Assembly: GCF_003573695.1 (NCBI RefSeq)
Contig: NC_039361.1
Location: 86,136,149-86,200,148 of the forward strand
Direction of reading: 5' to 3'
DNA from: Papaver somniferum
Taxonomy: Eukaryota > Streptophyta > Magnoliopsida > Ranunculales > Papaveraceae
Length of the DNA: 64,000 nucleotides
The notes under the pieces were generated by a model. The model worked only from the letters and a program-made list of their open reading frames with translations, made no database searches and had not been told where the DNA came from. This document shows, in pieces, positions 23,589 through 35,115 of this stretch (positions are counted from its first letter, which is position 1; each line of letters starts with the position of its first letter). A program made the position numbers and the translations under genes.

Positions 23589-24238
23589 TTAATTAGCACA
23601 AGTATGAGCCACAAGCTCATCAAGAGATTTGTGTTTATGGTCAAGTCTCTTTTTCCTCCTGAATCTAGAGAGGGGCACTTTTTTATGTGAGAAATTATCA
23701 TAAAACTTACTGTCATCAAAATACGAGACATAGTTTGAGTTCTTACCAGAAGATTTTTGGTTTGAGGAGGAAGACAACCTGTTGACAAATTCTTTATACC
23801 CTTCAATTATTTTTTTCAGATTATCTCTCATTTCATCAATATTTCTTCTTTCTTCTGAACTTCCTTTCTCAGCAGGAGCAGCGTTGTTTCCGGATACCAC
23901 GACACGATCTTCTTTTAGACGATGTTTATTAAGACATCTGTCTTGTTCTTGAGTGTTCGAGGAACTCATTGAACTGACTTTCCTGGTAACATACACAGGG
24001 TAAGTACGAAAACTGATTGGTTTAGTCATACGAATGTCAGTTACACCTTTAAAAATTAAGTCTAAGGTGTGTTGAAGTTGAACCAAGGAGTTTTTCTTCA
24101 ACCTAGAGGTTCCCTTTCGTTTAACAGAACTCTTTGTCTCACAGACAAGACATACTTTCTGATCATCAGAATGATCAGATAGTACAGTATTAATATCATC
24201 GTTAGAATATTTCTTCCCTCCATTTGATGTGCAACATC
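23589..24238 (-). pseudogene. A2 gag-like ORF, C-terminal part
   Basis: Continuation of the A2 gag-like protein after the A3 insertion; the apparent Met at 24296 is A3 sequence, not a real start. It is Cys- and Lys-rich, with KVCLVCETKSSVKRKGTSRL. A helix follows (RRNIDEMRDNLKKIIEGYKEFVNRL), and the end is Ser- and Lys-rich (…HKHKSLDELVAHTCAN). No CCHC knuckle like those of A1 or A6 is present, so this copy differs or is strongly diverged. Nucleic-acid binding is a guess from the charge. Confidence 0.5.
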
Positions 24239-26135
24239 TGTTAGAGCATTGCTTGGTCGAACTCGCATGCGTTTCTATCTCAAGCATGTTTGTCAATGTT
24301 AGTGATCAAAACTATAAGTCTTGATTTCTAGTCTACTATAGCTAAGTCTCGGACTAGAATAGAAAGTGTAGTTGAGCTCAAGGACTTCATGGCGATTCAT
24401 CATACAAGAAGAAGAACTACTCAAGGAACCGCTGGAACTTCTCGACAAAAAGGTATGTGAAGACTTGAACTTATCTGTCACTCAAAAGTATATCTACTCT
24501 ATCTCCTACTTCTTGAGACAAAAAGTCGTATGCTATATATAGAATTAGATTATACACATTTGGTATTTCGATCCGAGTATACCTCTCCTATCTATATCTC
24601 GAAATATGTGTTGGTAAGTGTTTCGCTTCGATCATGTTTATATTTACCTAGTGACAAAAGTCATGATATGTTTCAATCACTTTGAAAATTGCTTTGACGA
24701 GAAATGGTGTAACAACTACATAACGTCCTCTAAGAATGTTTCAATGGTTGGAATGAGAGTTTAGATTACATAACCAATGATGGACATAAGTATTGTTGTG
24801 GAAACCCATATGTGCATAAGTCCTATTCCTTGAACCAAAGTTTGCGAACTTTGTTGATGAAGAGAAACCGGAAGAATGGCTTGTTGCCAAGTCCGCGAAC
24901 TCAGTCCGCGAACTTCCGAACTTCTCATCCCGAGAAATTCTGCTGGAGTTGACAAACTTTCTACGTGAGTACCAGTCCGCAAACTTAGTCCGCGAACCGG
25001 CGGAAAGTCTTTGCCGAGATTTTCTGCTGGAGTTTGTAAACTCTGCCCGGTTGCTTAAGTCCGCGAACCTAGTGTACGAACTTAAGAAGGTAATATATCT
25101 GAAGATGATTTCTGAACTTAAGCTTATAAAGACTAAGGAATGCAAATTGCAAACCGTGGATATAAAGTTCATGAACCGATTCAAGTGAATCAAATCATCT
25201 TTTCTTCAATTGTGTCTTGTGTAGTACATAAGATTTCCTTGAAATTAAACAACTCTCTAACTAGTTGATTTGAGTCACTTGAACTAGTTATGGTGAAGAA
25301 GAATATGGTTGGTATGAAATGCTCATATGGCTAACCTTTTGGTTAATTATTGTTGAACCAACAATGTACGCGTTTGGGTATGGTTAACAAACCTAGAAGC
25401 GTACATTTCATTTGTGTATAACAAGCTAAGTTTTCGATCTAACGGTTGAGATATATTAGCTTGAATCTAAATCAGGTTTTCATCTAATGATGGATATTTT
25501 TTGCTTTGTGACCAAGGCGAAACCCTGATTTGAAAGACTATATAAGGGGACATCTAACAACTCTGCAAAGCTAATCCCTACACCTCACGTGTGATACTAG
25601 TTTGCATGCTAGAGTCGTGTCCCCTTTAGCCTTTGGTTTTCTTCTTGTAAAACCAAGTTAACGACTTAAAGACTTCATTGGGATTGTGAAGCCAGAACGA
25701 TACTACTTTTATCGTAGTTGTGTGATCTGATCTTGCATCTTCTATCGTACGAGTACAATCAGATTGATTATCTTGAGATTGATATCTGATCTTGTATGTG
25801 TTATTTCAGTTTCCGCATTATATTGTTTTATCTTTATAATTGAAATAGTAAAGGTTGTGCGTTAGATCATCAATTAGATTAATCCAACCTTTGGTTGTTG
25901 ATTGTCATTGATTTATCCTTGGATATTGGTTTTTGGTACCATCCAAGTTATTCCTTGTATTTGATTAGTACTCGCAGTTTCTGTTTGAGGAAATCAAATC
26001 AAGATAGAGATATAAACTCGTTGATATACTTTTAATTGATTGAGTCTTGTTGATTCTCTTAAAAGTATATTCGAGTTTGTCCATACAGATTGTTAAGCGA
26101 ATATTGGGTGGTGTTGTTAGACCCCCGCTTTTTCG
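24239..26135 (+). mobile_element. A3: plus-strand solo LTR of the A family, inside A2 gag
   Basis: A single LTR on the plus strand, TGTTAGAGCATTGC… to …CCCCGCTTTTTCG (normal end CA), with exact TSD acatc at 24234..24238 and 26136..26140. No interior follows, so it is a solo LTR left by recombination between the two LTRs. It is 1.90 kb against about 2.4 kb in the other A copies. The missing part, roughly 570-600 bp, lies downstream of the TATA box, between ATTGATATCTGATC and TGTGTTATTTCAG. Frames inside it (24741..25193 and others) are not genes. Confidence 0.92.
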
Positions 26136-26671
26136 ACATCCTTGAGTGATGGTGACTTCACGCACATCCGTTTTACTAGAAGGGACTTTCATTTTTACTT
26201 TTGAGCATGAACCATCTTTAGTTGTGTCAGAAGTACTTGGCATATTAGATTGCTTTGAGCATCCTTGAATAGAGAGCTTACTCAGGAAATGCTCAATTTC
26301 CAAGGCATCTCTTCTAAGACTAGCTTCAAGAGACGTACACGAAGAATGGACTTCAGTATTACCTTTGGATTTGGAATCTCTTATTACACCAAGTAGAACA
26401 TTGACATGGTGCTTCAACCAATTGAATCTATAAGCTTGGATTCTAATAAGATTTAGAATCAATTCACTCTCTTCATCCGAATCTCGTTCATTAATGGAGA
26501 GGCTCACATTTGAAGGGTAATCGGAAGTACACATGTCAGTGTTAGTCTGTCTCGTCAGCACAGAAGGTTCATCTATATTCGGGATTGTAGAACCATTCTC
26601 TTTAGTAGAGTTACACGAGATAAAACTTTATTTCTGATAAAGCGTTTATCAGAGATAATACTCTTGTCCAT
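26136..26671 (-). pseudogene. A2 gag-like ORF, N-terminal part
   Basis: Starts at ATG 26671 (MDKSIISDKR…), just below the PBS, aligned with MDSSVVSDN in A6 and GTG in A1. It soon meets a stop in that frame. A second frame (from 26561) gives a helical acidic region (ERDSDEESELILNLIRIQAYRFNWLKHHVNVLL) and SLEASLRRDALEIEHFLSKL, cut at 26136 by A3. This is the likely N-terminal half of gag. Frameshifted. Confidence 0.55.
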
Positions 26672-26723
26672 AGAGTCAGATCGCTACAAACACATACTTT
26701 TGAGGTCTTAAACGTGTTTGCCT

Positions 26724-26735
26724 GCTCTGATACCA
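26724..26735 (-). other. A2 primer binding site (initiator Met-tRNA)
   Basis: A perfect TGGTATCAGAGC on the minus strand, two bases from the 5' LTR end. Confidence 0.9.
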
Positions 26736-26737
26736 AT

Positions 26738-29190
26738 TGAAAAAGCGGGGGTCTAACAACACCACCCAATATTTCTCTTAGCAATCTGTATGGACAAACT
26801 CGAATATACTTTTAAGAGAATCAACAAGACTCAATCAATTAAAAGTACATAAATGAGTTTATATCTCTCTCTCTTGATTTGATTTCCTCAAACAGAAACT
26901 GCGAGTACTAATCAAATACAAGGAATAACTTGGATGGTACCAAAGACCAATATCCAAGGATCAATTAATGACAATCAACAACCAAAGGTTGGATTACTTT
27001 AAATGATGATCTAACGCACAACCTGTATTATTTCAATTATAAAGATAAAACAATATAATGCGGAAACTGAAATAACACAGACACCAGAAATTTTGTTAAC
27101 GAGGAAATCGCAAATGCAGAAAAACCCATGGACCTAGTCCAGATTGAACACACATTATATTAAGCCGCTACAGACACTATCCTACTCCAAGCTAATTTCG
27201 GACTGGACTGTAGTTGAACCCCAATCAGTCTCCCACTGATCCAAGGTACAGTTGTACTCCCCATGCCTCTGATCTTAGTAGGATACTGCACACTTGATTC
27301 CCTTAGCTGATCTCACCCACAACTAAGAGTTGCTACGACCCAAAATCGCAGGCTTTGACAATAAACAAATCTATCTCACACAGACAAGTCTATCAAAGGA
27401 TCAATCTGTCTCCCACAGAAAAACCCTAAAGTTTTTGTTCCGTCTTTTGATAATAATCAAGGTGAACAGGAACCAATTGATAATCCGGCCTTATAGAACA
27501 GCCTAGATAAATCAATCACCTCACAACAATCTTAATCGTATGGTAGCGAAACAAGATGTTGCGGAATCACAAACAATGAGACGAAGATGTTTGTGACTAC
27601 TTATTATATCTTGCCTATCGGAGATATTAATATCAAGCCAATCAATCTGATTGTACTCGTACGATAGAAGATGCAAGATCAGATCACACAACTACGATAA
27701 AAGTAGTATCAGCCTGGCTTCACAATCCTAATGAAGTCTTTAACCTGGTTTTAGAAGAAGAAAACCAAAGGTTAAAGGAGAAATGACTCTAGAACGCAAA
27801 CTAGTATCACAGGTGAAGTGTGGGGATTAGTTTTGCACAATACTAGATGTCTCTTTTATATAGTCTTTCAATCAGGGTTTCACCTTGGTCATAAAGCAAA
27901 CAATATCCACCGTTAGATGAAAACCTGAATTTGATTCAAGCTAATATTTCTCAACCGTTAGATTGAAAACTTAGCTTGTTATACACAAACGAAATGCAAG
28001 CTTCTAGGTTTGTTAACCGTACCCAAACGTGTACATTGTTGGTTCAACAGTAGTTAACCAAAAGGTTATCCATATGAGCATTTCATACCAATCATATTCT
28101 TTTTCACCGTAACTAGTTCAAATGACTCAATTGAACTAGTTAGAGAGTTGTTCAATTGCAAGGAAATCTTATGTACTACACAAGACACAATTGAAGCAAA
28201 GATGATTTGATTCACTCGAATCGGTTCATGAACTTTATAGCCACAGTTTGGAAATTGCATTCCTTAGTCTTTATAAGTTTAAGTTTATAAATCATCTTCA
28301 GATATATAACCTTCTTAAGTTCGCACACTAGGTTTGCGGACATAAGCAACCGGGCAGAGTTTACAAACTCCAGCAGAAAATCTCGGCAAAGACTTCAGAT
28401 ATATAACCTTCTTAAGTTCGCACTCTACGCCGGTTCGCGGACTGGGTTCACGGACTGGTACTCACGCAACAAGTTTGTCAAATCCACCAGAATTTCACGG
28501 GATGAGAATTTCGGTAGTTCGTGGACTCAGTTCCCGGACTTGGCAACAAGCCATTCTTCCGGTTTCTCTTGATCAACAAAGTTCACAAACTTTGGTTCAA
28601 GGGATAGGATTTATGCACATATGTGTTTCCACAACAATACTTATGTCCATCATTGGTTATGTAATCTAAACTCTCATTCCAACCATTGAAACATTCTTAG
28701 AGGACGTTATATAGTTATTACACCATTTCTCGTCAAAGCAATTTTCAAAGTGATTGAAACATATCATGACTTTCGTCACTAGGTAATGGTAAACATGGTC
28801 GAAGGGAAATGCTTACCAACACATATTTCGAGATATAGATAGGCGAGGTATACTCGGATCTAAATACCAAATGTGTATAATCTAAGTCTATATATAGCAT
28901 ACGACTTTTTGTCTCAAGAAGTAGGAGATAGAGTAGATAGACTTTTGAGTGACAGATAATTCAAGTCTTCATATATCTTTTTGTCGAGAAGTTCCACCGG
29001 TTCCTTGAGTAGTTCTTCTTCTTGTATGATGAATCGCCATGATGTCCTTGAGCTCAACTACACTTTCTATCCTAGTCCGAGACTTAGCTATAGTCGACTA
29101 GAAATCAAGACTTATAGTTTTGATCACTAACATTGACAAACATGCTTGAGATAGCAACGCATGCGAGTTCGACCGAGCAATGCTCTAACA
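26738..29190 (-). repeat. A2 5' LTR (2.45 kb)
   Basis: Pairs with 18542..21003. TATA at 27854..27863. It has its own duplication, TATATAACCTTCTTAAGTTC at about 28298 and again at about 28398, absent from the 3' LTR. The upper end GCTCTAACA at 29190 is followed by the TSD catat. Confidence 0.92.
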
Positions 29191-29359
29191 CATATGAGTG
29201 TTGGGTGTGCAAACAGTAATTGGGCTCACCCTGGAATGAACCATAACCTTGAAAAGGTTGATGTTCCTAACCACTATTCACACTATGGTCAAAGTAGTAA
29301 TCTTTATGTTGCTCAGTCGGATATTCATTGTATTGGCTATTGTAATACCAGTTCGATAT
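29191..29359 (-). pseudogene. C ORF, N-terminal part
   Basis: The first 56 codons of the C protein. It matches the B start MSNWYSQYNDYS, but the start codon is ATA at 29357..29359, and a TAG stands at 29267..29269. It reads SNWYYNSQYNEYPTEQ, then DYYFDHSVNSG and GYGSFQGEPNY. The frame runs into the TSD catat and continues at 18541. This places the true N-terminus of the B/C protein at this Met, since both copies align up to it. Confidence 0.75.
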
Positions 29360-29809
29360 AATTTGTGGAAATGCAAGGCTGACTAAAATGGGTAAGCTCA
29401 GGTTACCACAACAAAATATGCCCAAAGGTACGAGGCCTAGGTTTGTGGATTTTCAGCTGGGTACTCCCATAAGGCCCAAGGCACGGGTTCAGCTTACTAT
29501 CCACGAGTTTTCCTAAACTCGGTAGTCTGACGATGCAATTGGTGTGTGCACGTGTTTTTTTTTAATAAAATAAAATACTAAAAATAAAAAAAAAACAATA
29601 TATACAAGTCCAAAAGAAATAGAGAAAAACTAACAAAAATATTATCTCCGATTTTCTCCTTTTTTTGGCAAGTTCGACTTTCCACTTTTAGCTTCGAGTA
29701 AATCCTGCACAACAAAAACAAAAATACCAAAGACGTAAAAAAAAACTAAAAATATATAAAATAATAAAATAAATATACAATACCTAAAACCTAAACCTAA
29801 ATACAAGTG
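29360..29809 (-). other. C leader
   Basis: Untranslated leader between PBS and ORF, A/T-rich near the PBS. Nothing else seen. Confidence 0.5.
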
Positions 29810-29825
29810 CGCGTCGGCGGCGCCA
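29810..29825 (-). other. C primer binding site
   Basis: TGGCGCCGCCGACGCG on the minus strand, five bases from the LTR end. It differs from B by one base. Confidence 0.65.
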
Positions 29826-29830
29826 AAAAT

Positions 29831-31544
29831 TGATGTGATTTTAATTGTTGTTGTAAAGTGGTAAGCAAAGTTCGTTCAACTCGGACTTGTGTAGACTCGA
29901 TTCTAGACTTTAATACTAATTTTAATAAATATATACAAAAATATGGTAGCAGTATCGGGAGAAACTGGGACTTAGGATTCTACCAAACTCAAAAAATTAG
30001 GTTCAAATATTAATTCTTTAAACAATTATAGATCAATAAAGACATGGACTCTTATTTTTGCCAAGGAAGATTCTCAAAACATTAGTTGTAAATCCTAAGC
30101 ATGGGACATCAAAACATCTAAGCAAGCATGACCCATCAAACGAGATGACAACTAATTAATCAAAATCATAATTCAATTTTAATTAGTGCAAAAGTCATAT
30201 AAGAAATAAATATAATTACCCAAGTATGATATTAGGCTTCCTCCGTCATCCCAGTGATGGGGTTTAGCTCTTCATGGTGAAAACACGCTTAAAATGATAA
30301 ATCATGTCTCAAAAGGTGTTTTTATTGAAGAAATTATATGACTCAGTGAATCTGCAACGCTGTAATGGCGTTACAGAGTCCACTGTTCCAGAAGGTGTGG
30401 CTAATTGAAGATATGCGTGGCTATTGGATTGTTACAGAACTGTTTGAATATAAGACACTGACTGCGACTGTTCTGTGCAACCTAATGTTCTTCAGATTAG
30501 GGTTCTTGATAAAGACACTTCTGATATGTCTTTTGCAACTCTTCTTCTTCCTCTTCTATGCTGCTACTGCAGAATCGCTCTGCAGCGATTTCTGTTGCTC
30601 TAAACCTACCCCAAACTCTCGACAGACCACGATGAGACTCTATACACCTTATTTATACATCACAGGCTCCAAAAAAAACCGAGAATATTTTCTTCTCTTT
30701 CACCGGAAGTTACGTCCTATATTCTTTCCTTCATTATCTCTTTTACACGTCCTCCAAGTTATTTGATCTTTCCATCCTCTCCATAGATTACCTAAGGACT
30801 CGATAGACTCAAATCTCCTCATGATATCTTCTTCCAGGCCGAGTACTTCATGTCCTGTTTTATCGAGGAACATATAACAACTTCCCTTTTTTCGAATTCG
30901 GAGAACTTACCATTCCTGTTAGGTCATGACACGATATTCCTAATCAAATCCTAACTAAAACTGCGACTATATCTCATCCAATCCTTTCCTGAAAATCACG
31001 CAGTCTTTAGATATTTTCCCATCCCTTTCTTTGTTAAAGGAAAGAAAATCTTCCCTTTTGCAGTCGATCCAAGTCGTATAGAAATCCTGTTTCACATCAA
31101 AAGTCCCAAACCAAACCATCTTAATAAGAAAATCCGAGCAAATCCATCCCAAAACAGATTCAGCAAACTGTGCAGGTGCGAAGCTATTCTTCCCGCCAAA
31201 AATCTATTTCAAATGGTGAAGATAACCTCCCCCTTATCCGTGGATGGTCTCCCCTTAGAAATTTTGGGGTAAAAATATTAATGCTCCAGGGGTTCAAATA
31301 GCAATTTTTAGGGTGTAAATAGTAGAGCTCCTGGGGTACCTTTATCACTTCTTAGGATGCCATTTAACGTATTTCTGGGGTGCTTCCAACATACTTTCGG
31401 GGTCCCTTTTCGAGTCAATTCTGCCGTAAAAGTCCATTTCTCCAAAAACACCTACAAATACATAAAATAGAAAAATAATCACAAAATCAAGCATTAACAA
31501 TATACATAATTGAGAACAAAATAGACACACAAATGCGTCTATCA
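29831..31544 (-). repeat. C 5' LTR
   Basis: Pairs with 14115..15811. TATA at 30650..30657. It ends at 31544, followed by the TSD tgaac. The 133-codon plus frame at 30365..30766 lies wholly in the LTR and is decayed in the sister LTR. Confidence 0.9.
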
Positions 31545-32207
31545 TGAACTTCCGAAAGTACGCGTACTGGTACACGGACTTCAGTTCCGGTTTTCCTGAG
31601 CAGAAAAGTACACATACTTTGGTTCAAGGAATATGGACTTACACACGTATGAGTTATCACACAATGTTTATATCCTTTCAAGGTTATATTCTAAACTCTC
31701 ATTTCAATCATTGAAACATTCTTAGAGGACGTTATATAGTTGTTGTTCACAAGCTATTTTTCGTCAACGCGATTTTCAAGTAATTGAAACTAACATGACT
31801 TTCGTCACTAGTAAAGATGAACTTGGTCAAAGCGAAAGCTTACCAACACATATTTAGAGAAATAGATAAGCGAGATAAACTTGGCTCGAAATAGCAAATG
31901 TATATAATCATAGTCTATATAGCAATACGACTTTTGTCTCAAGATAGGAGATAAAGTAGATAGACTTTTGAGTGATAGATAAGTTCAAGTCTCCACATAC
32001 CTTTCAGCCGATAAAGTTCCACCAGTTCCTTGAGTATTTCTTCGTCTTTGTATGATGATCGCCATGGAGCTCAACTACACTTTCTATCCTAGTCCGAGAC
32101 TTAGCTATGAGTAGACTAGAAATCAAGACTTATAGTTTTGGCAACTAAACTTGACAACAAGCTTGAGAAAGAAACGCTTGCGAGTTCGACCGAGTAGTGC
32201 TCTAACA
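31545..32207 (-). repeat. A1 5' LTR, upstream part
   Basis: The beginning of the A1 5' LTR (minus-strand start TGTTAGAGCACTAC at 32207), continuing exactly from 14114 after removal of C and one TSD copy. It includes a GTACGCGTACTGGTAC unit near 31558. Confidence 0.9.
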
Positions 32208-32313
32208 GTTGTCCTTGGGGCACGCTTTGTTGAGAGTACTAAAGTTGATGCAGATATGCACACCTCCGTTATTTTCAGGAACAATCACCATGCTAGATAT
32301 CCACGCGGGATAG
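32208..32313 (-). pseudogene. G1 reverse transcriptase, short middle piece
   Basis: 106 bp of RT stranded between two insertions: A1 below and D above. On the minus strand it encodes PAWISSMVIVPENNGG, then VHICINFSTLNKACPKD, the conserved RT core just before SYPLP. It joins 45413 upstream (…GFILEVNY) and 473 downstream (SYPLPNID). This piece fixes the order and orientation of the whole nest. Confidence 0.92.
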
Positions 32314-33169
32314 TGTAGATGGGGAAAAAGGATTTGCTAGTTTTTACGGGATTGAGGATACGATCGTGCGAAGGAGACTCCTTGAACCGAGCGAAATGTT
32401 TAATCTCACACAGATGCACTGCAATAAGGGAGTGCTTTAAGTTCGAGAGATCAATCTTTAAAACTCCGGACAAAACCAAGACAATGATCGTTCCAGAGTC
32501 AATTCAGTCACAAGGGAGGATGGGCTGATCTGTAGGAGGAAAGCTGAGAAATGTGTGAGACCAATGGTGATCGAGAGTGTAGGTGTGTTGTGTATTATGC
32601 GTAAGAAAGTTCTGAAAGATTGAATTTTACTCAGTTGAGAGTGATTTCTCAGACGATGAGTTCGTGTAGACGAAAAATTGTCAGTGTGAACTTGTTGAGA
32701 AATTCTTGTCCTTTCAATCAGGATTCAGAGACTTATATATTGCTAAATTGAAAACACCATGATCCCATGAAGTGTGACAGTTGCGGGAGTCAAAGAGTGG
32801 GGAAGTGGAAAATTGTGTTGAAACCAGTTGCTCATCGTTTGGAGACTTGGTTAAATTTCCACCCACTACTTTGCTAACTCCTCCAACTGATTGCATGACT
32901 TGGTCACATTCTCATCGTGTGTATGAATACACGTGCCGTAGACCGCCAGACCAAAACCCTAGTTAATATCCCCCCATGTGACACGATTGATGTCTCGTGA
33001 ATGTGGAGTCTGCAAGGAAGACGTGTATTTAGTTAGTCAGTTGCTGACTTTATGGGACGATGGGTCATTTTATTGCTGAGTTGAATATAATTTTCAAATG
33101 TTCTGAGACTCATGAATTGAACATGTCTGTTGAGACGAAGATATAATTACGTTGATTGTTGAGGTGAGC

Positions 33170-33560
33170 AAATATTGCTCGTACGAGCAAATGTTGCTCG
33201 TTTGATAAACTGGTGAACGTTAATAGTCAATATTCATGGACTGAGAAAGTATTGCTCATATGATGACTTATTGAATATTGATAGTCGAACCAATATTCAT
33301 GGACTGAGCAAATGTTGCTCATCTGAGAAAATATTGATAGTTGAACCAATATTCATGGACTGAGCAAATGTTGTTCATATGAGCAAATGCTGCTCGCATG
33401 AGTTATTGAATATTGAGAGTTGAGACAATATTCATGATTTGAACAAATATTGCTCGTATGAGAAAATGTTGCTCGTTTAATGACATCGTAGAATATTGAT
33501 AGTTGAACCAATATTTTTTTAATTTAGCAAATATTGCTCGTCTGAGCAAATATTGCTCGT
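33170..33560. repeat. Cluster of short palindromes (GAGCAAATATTGCTC) in the D 3' LTR
   Basis: At least ten partial or whole copies of GAGCAAATATTGCTCG or GAGCAAATGTTGCTC, many self-complementary, mixed with repeats of GAATATTGATAGTTGAACCA. The 5' LTR has a shorter version at 42755..43140. Spacing is irregular. Confidence 0.75.
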
Positions 33561-33899
33561 TTGAGCAAACGTCAATTTAAGATGCTGACATCTGAGTCGA
33601 GCATAGTTATTAAAGTGTTGATCACGGGATCAACGTAAAATTATTAGTGTTTGAATCTTCTCAAAATTATGTTTTGCAGAGCTCTGGATTCGAAACCCTA
33701 ATTTTGATCAATTGCCGAATTGATGATTTATTTAAAATTATTCATGAAAATGAAGTAGGGACCGGCTACAGGGGATGATGAACCGACCATATAGCGCCCA
33801 GATGCTCAACTGATCAAAATACCAAAGTCTCTTGAAGATCAGTTGGTGAAAGGATGATTAAATGCTGGTTTAATCATTTTTCAAATAGTGCTCGTGTGA

Positions 33900-35115
33900 G
33901 CGTCAGGTAGTAGAACCTGATTATGGAGAGATGAGGGACCGACCAAGGGATCATGAGATTGGCCTTCGTGGTCATGGGACCAGTTGATGGTCGTTTTAAC
34001 AAACTCCCAGTTGTTTGGGAAGAGTTTGGACCCAGTATGAGCAATTGAGCAAATTAGGTCAAAATTATTAAAACACGTGGGACCGGCTATTTGCAAGCCT
34101 CAGGGCCGTCCTTGGTCGGTCAAGGAGACATGCCCGCATCACCATAATTTCCTTATCCCAGTCCTGAGATTTTCGATATTTTCCGGTGTGCGTTTGAGCA
34201 ACATTTTGAGAAAATATGAAGAAATCAGGGATTTTGCTGAAACCGTGAAACTTCATGAGATGAAGGAATAAATTATAAAATAATGAAGGAATCATGAGAT
34301 GTGGAACCGGCTAGGCCAATACATGGTCGGCCAGCCAAGGAGCTAGTCCCAAGGCATTTTTCATAATTTATAATATTTTCATGATTTTAGGGAAATATCA
34401 TAAAAATCAAGAAGTTTGTTGAAACCAAGGAATTTGTTGAAATTAAGGAGTTTCCATGAGATGAGGGAATCATAAAAAATAATAATGATAAATAAGGGGC
34501 GTGTGGGACCGGCTAGGGCGTGACCGGCCGGCTATGGCCCGGTCCCACGGGTTTCCCTAATTTTATATTATTTTTCATGAAGTTGAGTGAAATTTCATGA
34601 ATCCAAGGAGTTTGCTGAAACTAGGGAATTTCCTTAAAGTGAAAGAGTTTCCACGGGATGAGGAAACAAATAATAATAAAATAATAAGACATGGGCGTGT
34701 GGGACCGGCCATGGCTAGAGCATGGTCGGCCAAGATTCCAGGTCTCGTGCGTTTTCTCCCTAATTTATAATATTTCATGAATTGAGTGAAATATCATGAA
34801 ATCAGGGAAATTTCATGTGATGAGGGAAATAATAAAATAATAAGGAGTCATGAGTTGTGGGACCGACCACGGCTAGGGCATGGCCGGCCGGCTAGTAGAC
34901 CTGGTCCCGCGACACCTTTCTTAAATTTTATTATTTCTTTGATACGAGGAAACACCATGAGACTGGGTAGTTTCCTTGAGACGAAGGAGATTTGCTCAAA
35001 TGAAGGGATTTTCATGAGGTCAAGGAAAATAATAAAAATATGATAAAATATAAAATTGGACATGTGACTGGCCACAGCACGACCGACCGGCCGGTGGGCC
35101 CAGTCCCCAGCGCCT
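33900..35115. repeat. Seven-unit GC-rich repeat array in the D 3' LTR
   Basis: About seven diverged units spaced about 150-220 bp (cores near 33925, 34076, 34300, 34500, 34697, 34856 and 35060). Each has a GC-rich core GGGACCGGCYA…GGYCGGCC…GGTCCC followed by an AT-rich arm such as TTTATAATATTTTCATGA. Cores can fold on themselves (GGGACC with GGTCCC). The array is matched at 43495..44690. Frames within it are not coding. Confidence 0.75.

Larger units (their letters stand above)
18542..29190 (-). mobile_element. A2: copia-like gag-only LTR element inserted in the C ORF
   Basis: A complete A-family element: 3' LTR 18542..21003, 5' LTR 26738..29190, perfect TSD catat at 18537..18541 and 29191..29195, perfect initiator-Met PBS and a clear PPT. 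The interior is about 3.8 kb after removing the solo LTR A3. It holds a gag-like ORF (split), a second small ORF and a tandem repeat block, but no protease, RT or integrase. By eye the first 300 bp of the LTRs differ at about 6 positions (2%), so it is younger than its host C. Confidence 0.92.
14115..31544 (-). mobile_element. C: non-autonomous LTR element related to B, inserted in the A1 LTR
   Basis: A complete element with LTRs 14115..15811 and 29831..31544, exact TSD tgaac (14110..14114 and 31545..31549), PBS TGGCGCCGCCGACGCG and PPT TTTGGGGGTATT. LTR ends are TGATAGACG…CACATCA on the minus strand. The interior (about 3.4 kb without A2) is homologous to B, but the LTR is not recognisably so. 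Over the first 300 bp the two LTRs show about 14 differences plus an indel (4-5%). Its only ORF is broken, and A2 sits in it. Confidence 0.9.
474..32207 (-). mobile_element. A1: copia-like gag-only LTR element inserted in the G1 RT gene
   Basis: A complete A-family element, now split by B and C. Its 3' LTR is 474..2843 and its 5' LTR is 12407..14114 plus 31550..32207, each running TGTTAGAGC-type to CTTTTTCA on the minus strand. The interior, without guests, is about 3.3 kb. The insertion falls inside the G1 RT codons: the right flank encodes ...LNKACPKD and the left flank encodes SYPLP, which join in frame. The flanks at the junction are gctgt (left) and gttgt (right). This is a slipped or mutated 5-bp TSD rather than a clean one. 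Over the first 300 bp of the two LTRs I count about 18 differences (about 6%). Confidence 0.88.

Noticed and set aside
24239..24296. MTNMLEIETH… as the start of A2 and A5 gag
   Set aside because: The residues are encoded by the antisense of inserted A3 or A7 LTR sequence and are not part of gag. They appear in both places only because the same LTR family was inserted in the same direction.
24741..25193. A 150-codon minus frame rich in Ser and Arg
   Set aside because: It is the antisense of the A3 solo LTR. The same LTR in A2 and A7 does not keep the frame, and the repeats are the U3 motif array.
26724..26735. Possible tRNA gene
   Set aside because: Only 12 bases matching the tRNA end are present, at the exact PBS position. 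No cloverleaf arms surround them.
30365..30766. A 133-codon plus-strand ORF that looks like a protein gene
   Set aside because: It lies wholly inside the C 5' LTR on the antisense strand, and the sister LTR (14700..14994) has the frame broken.
33170..33560. CRISPR-like array of short repeats
   Set aside because: The repeats are palindromic, irregularly spaced and inside a plant LTR, with a matching cluster in the sister LTR. There are no spacers of fixed length.
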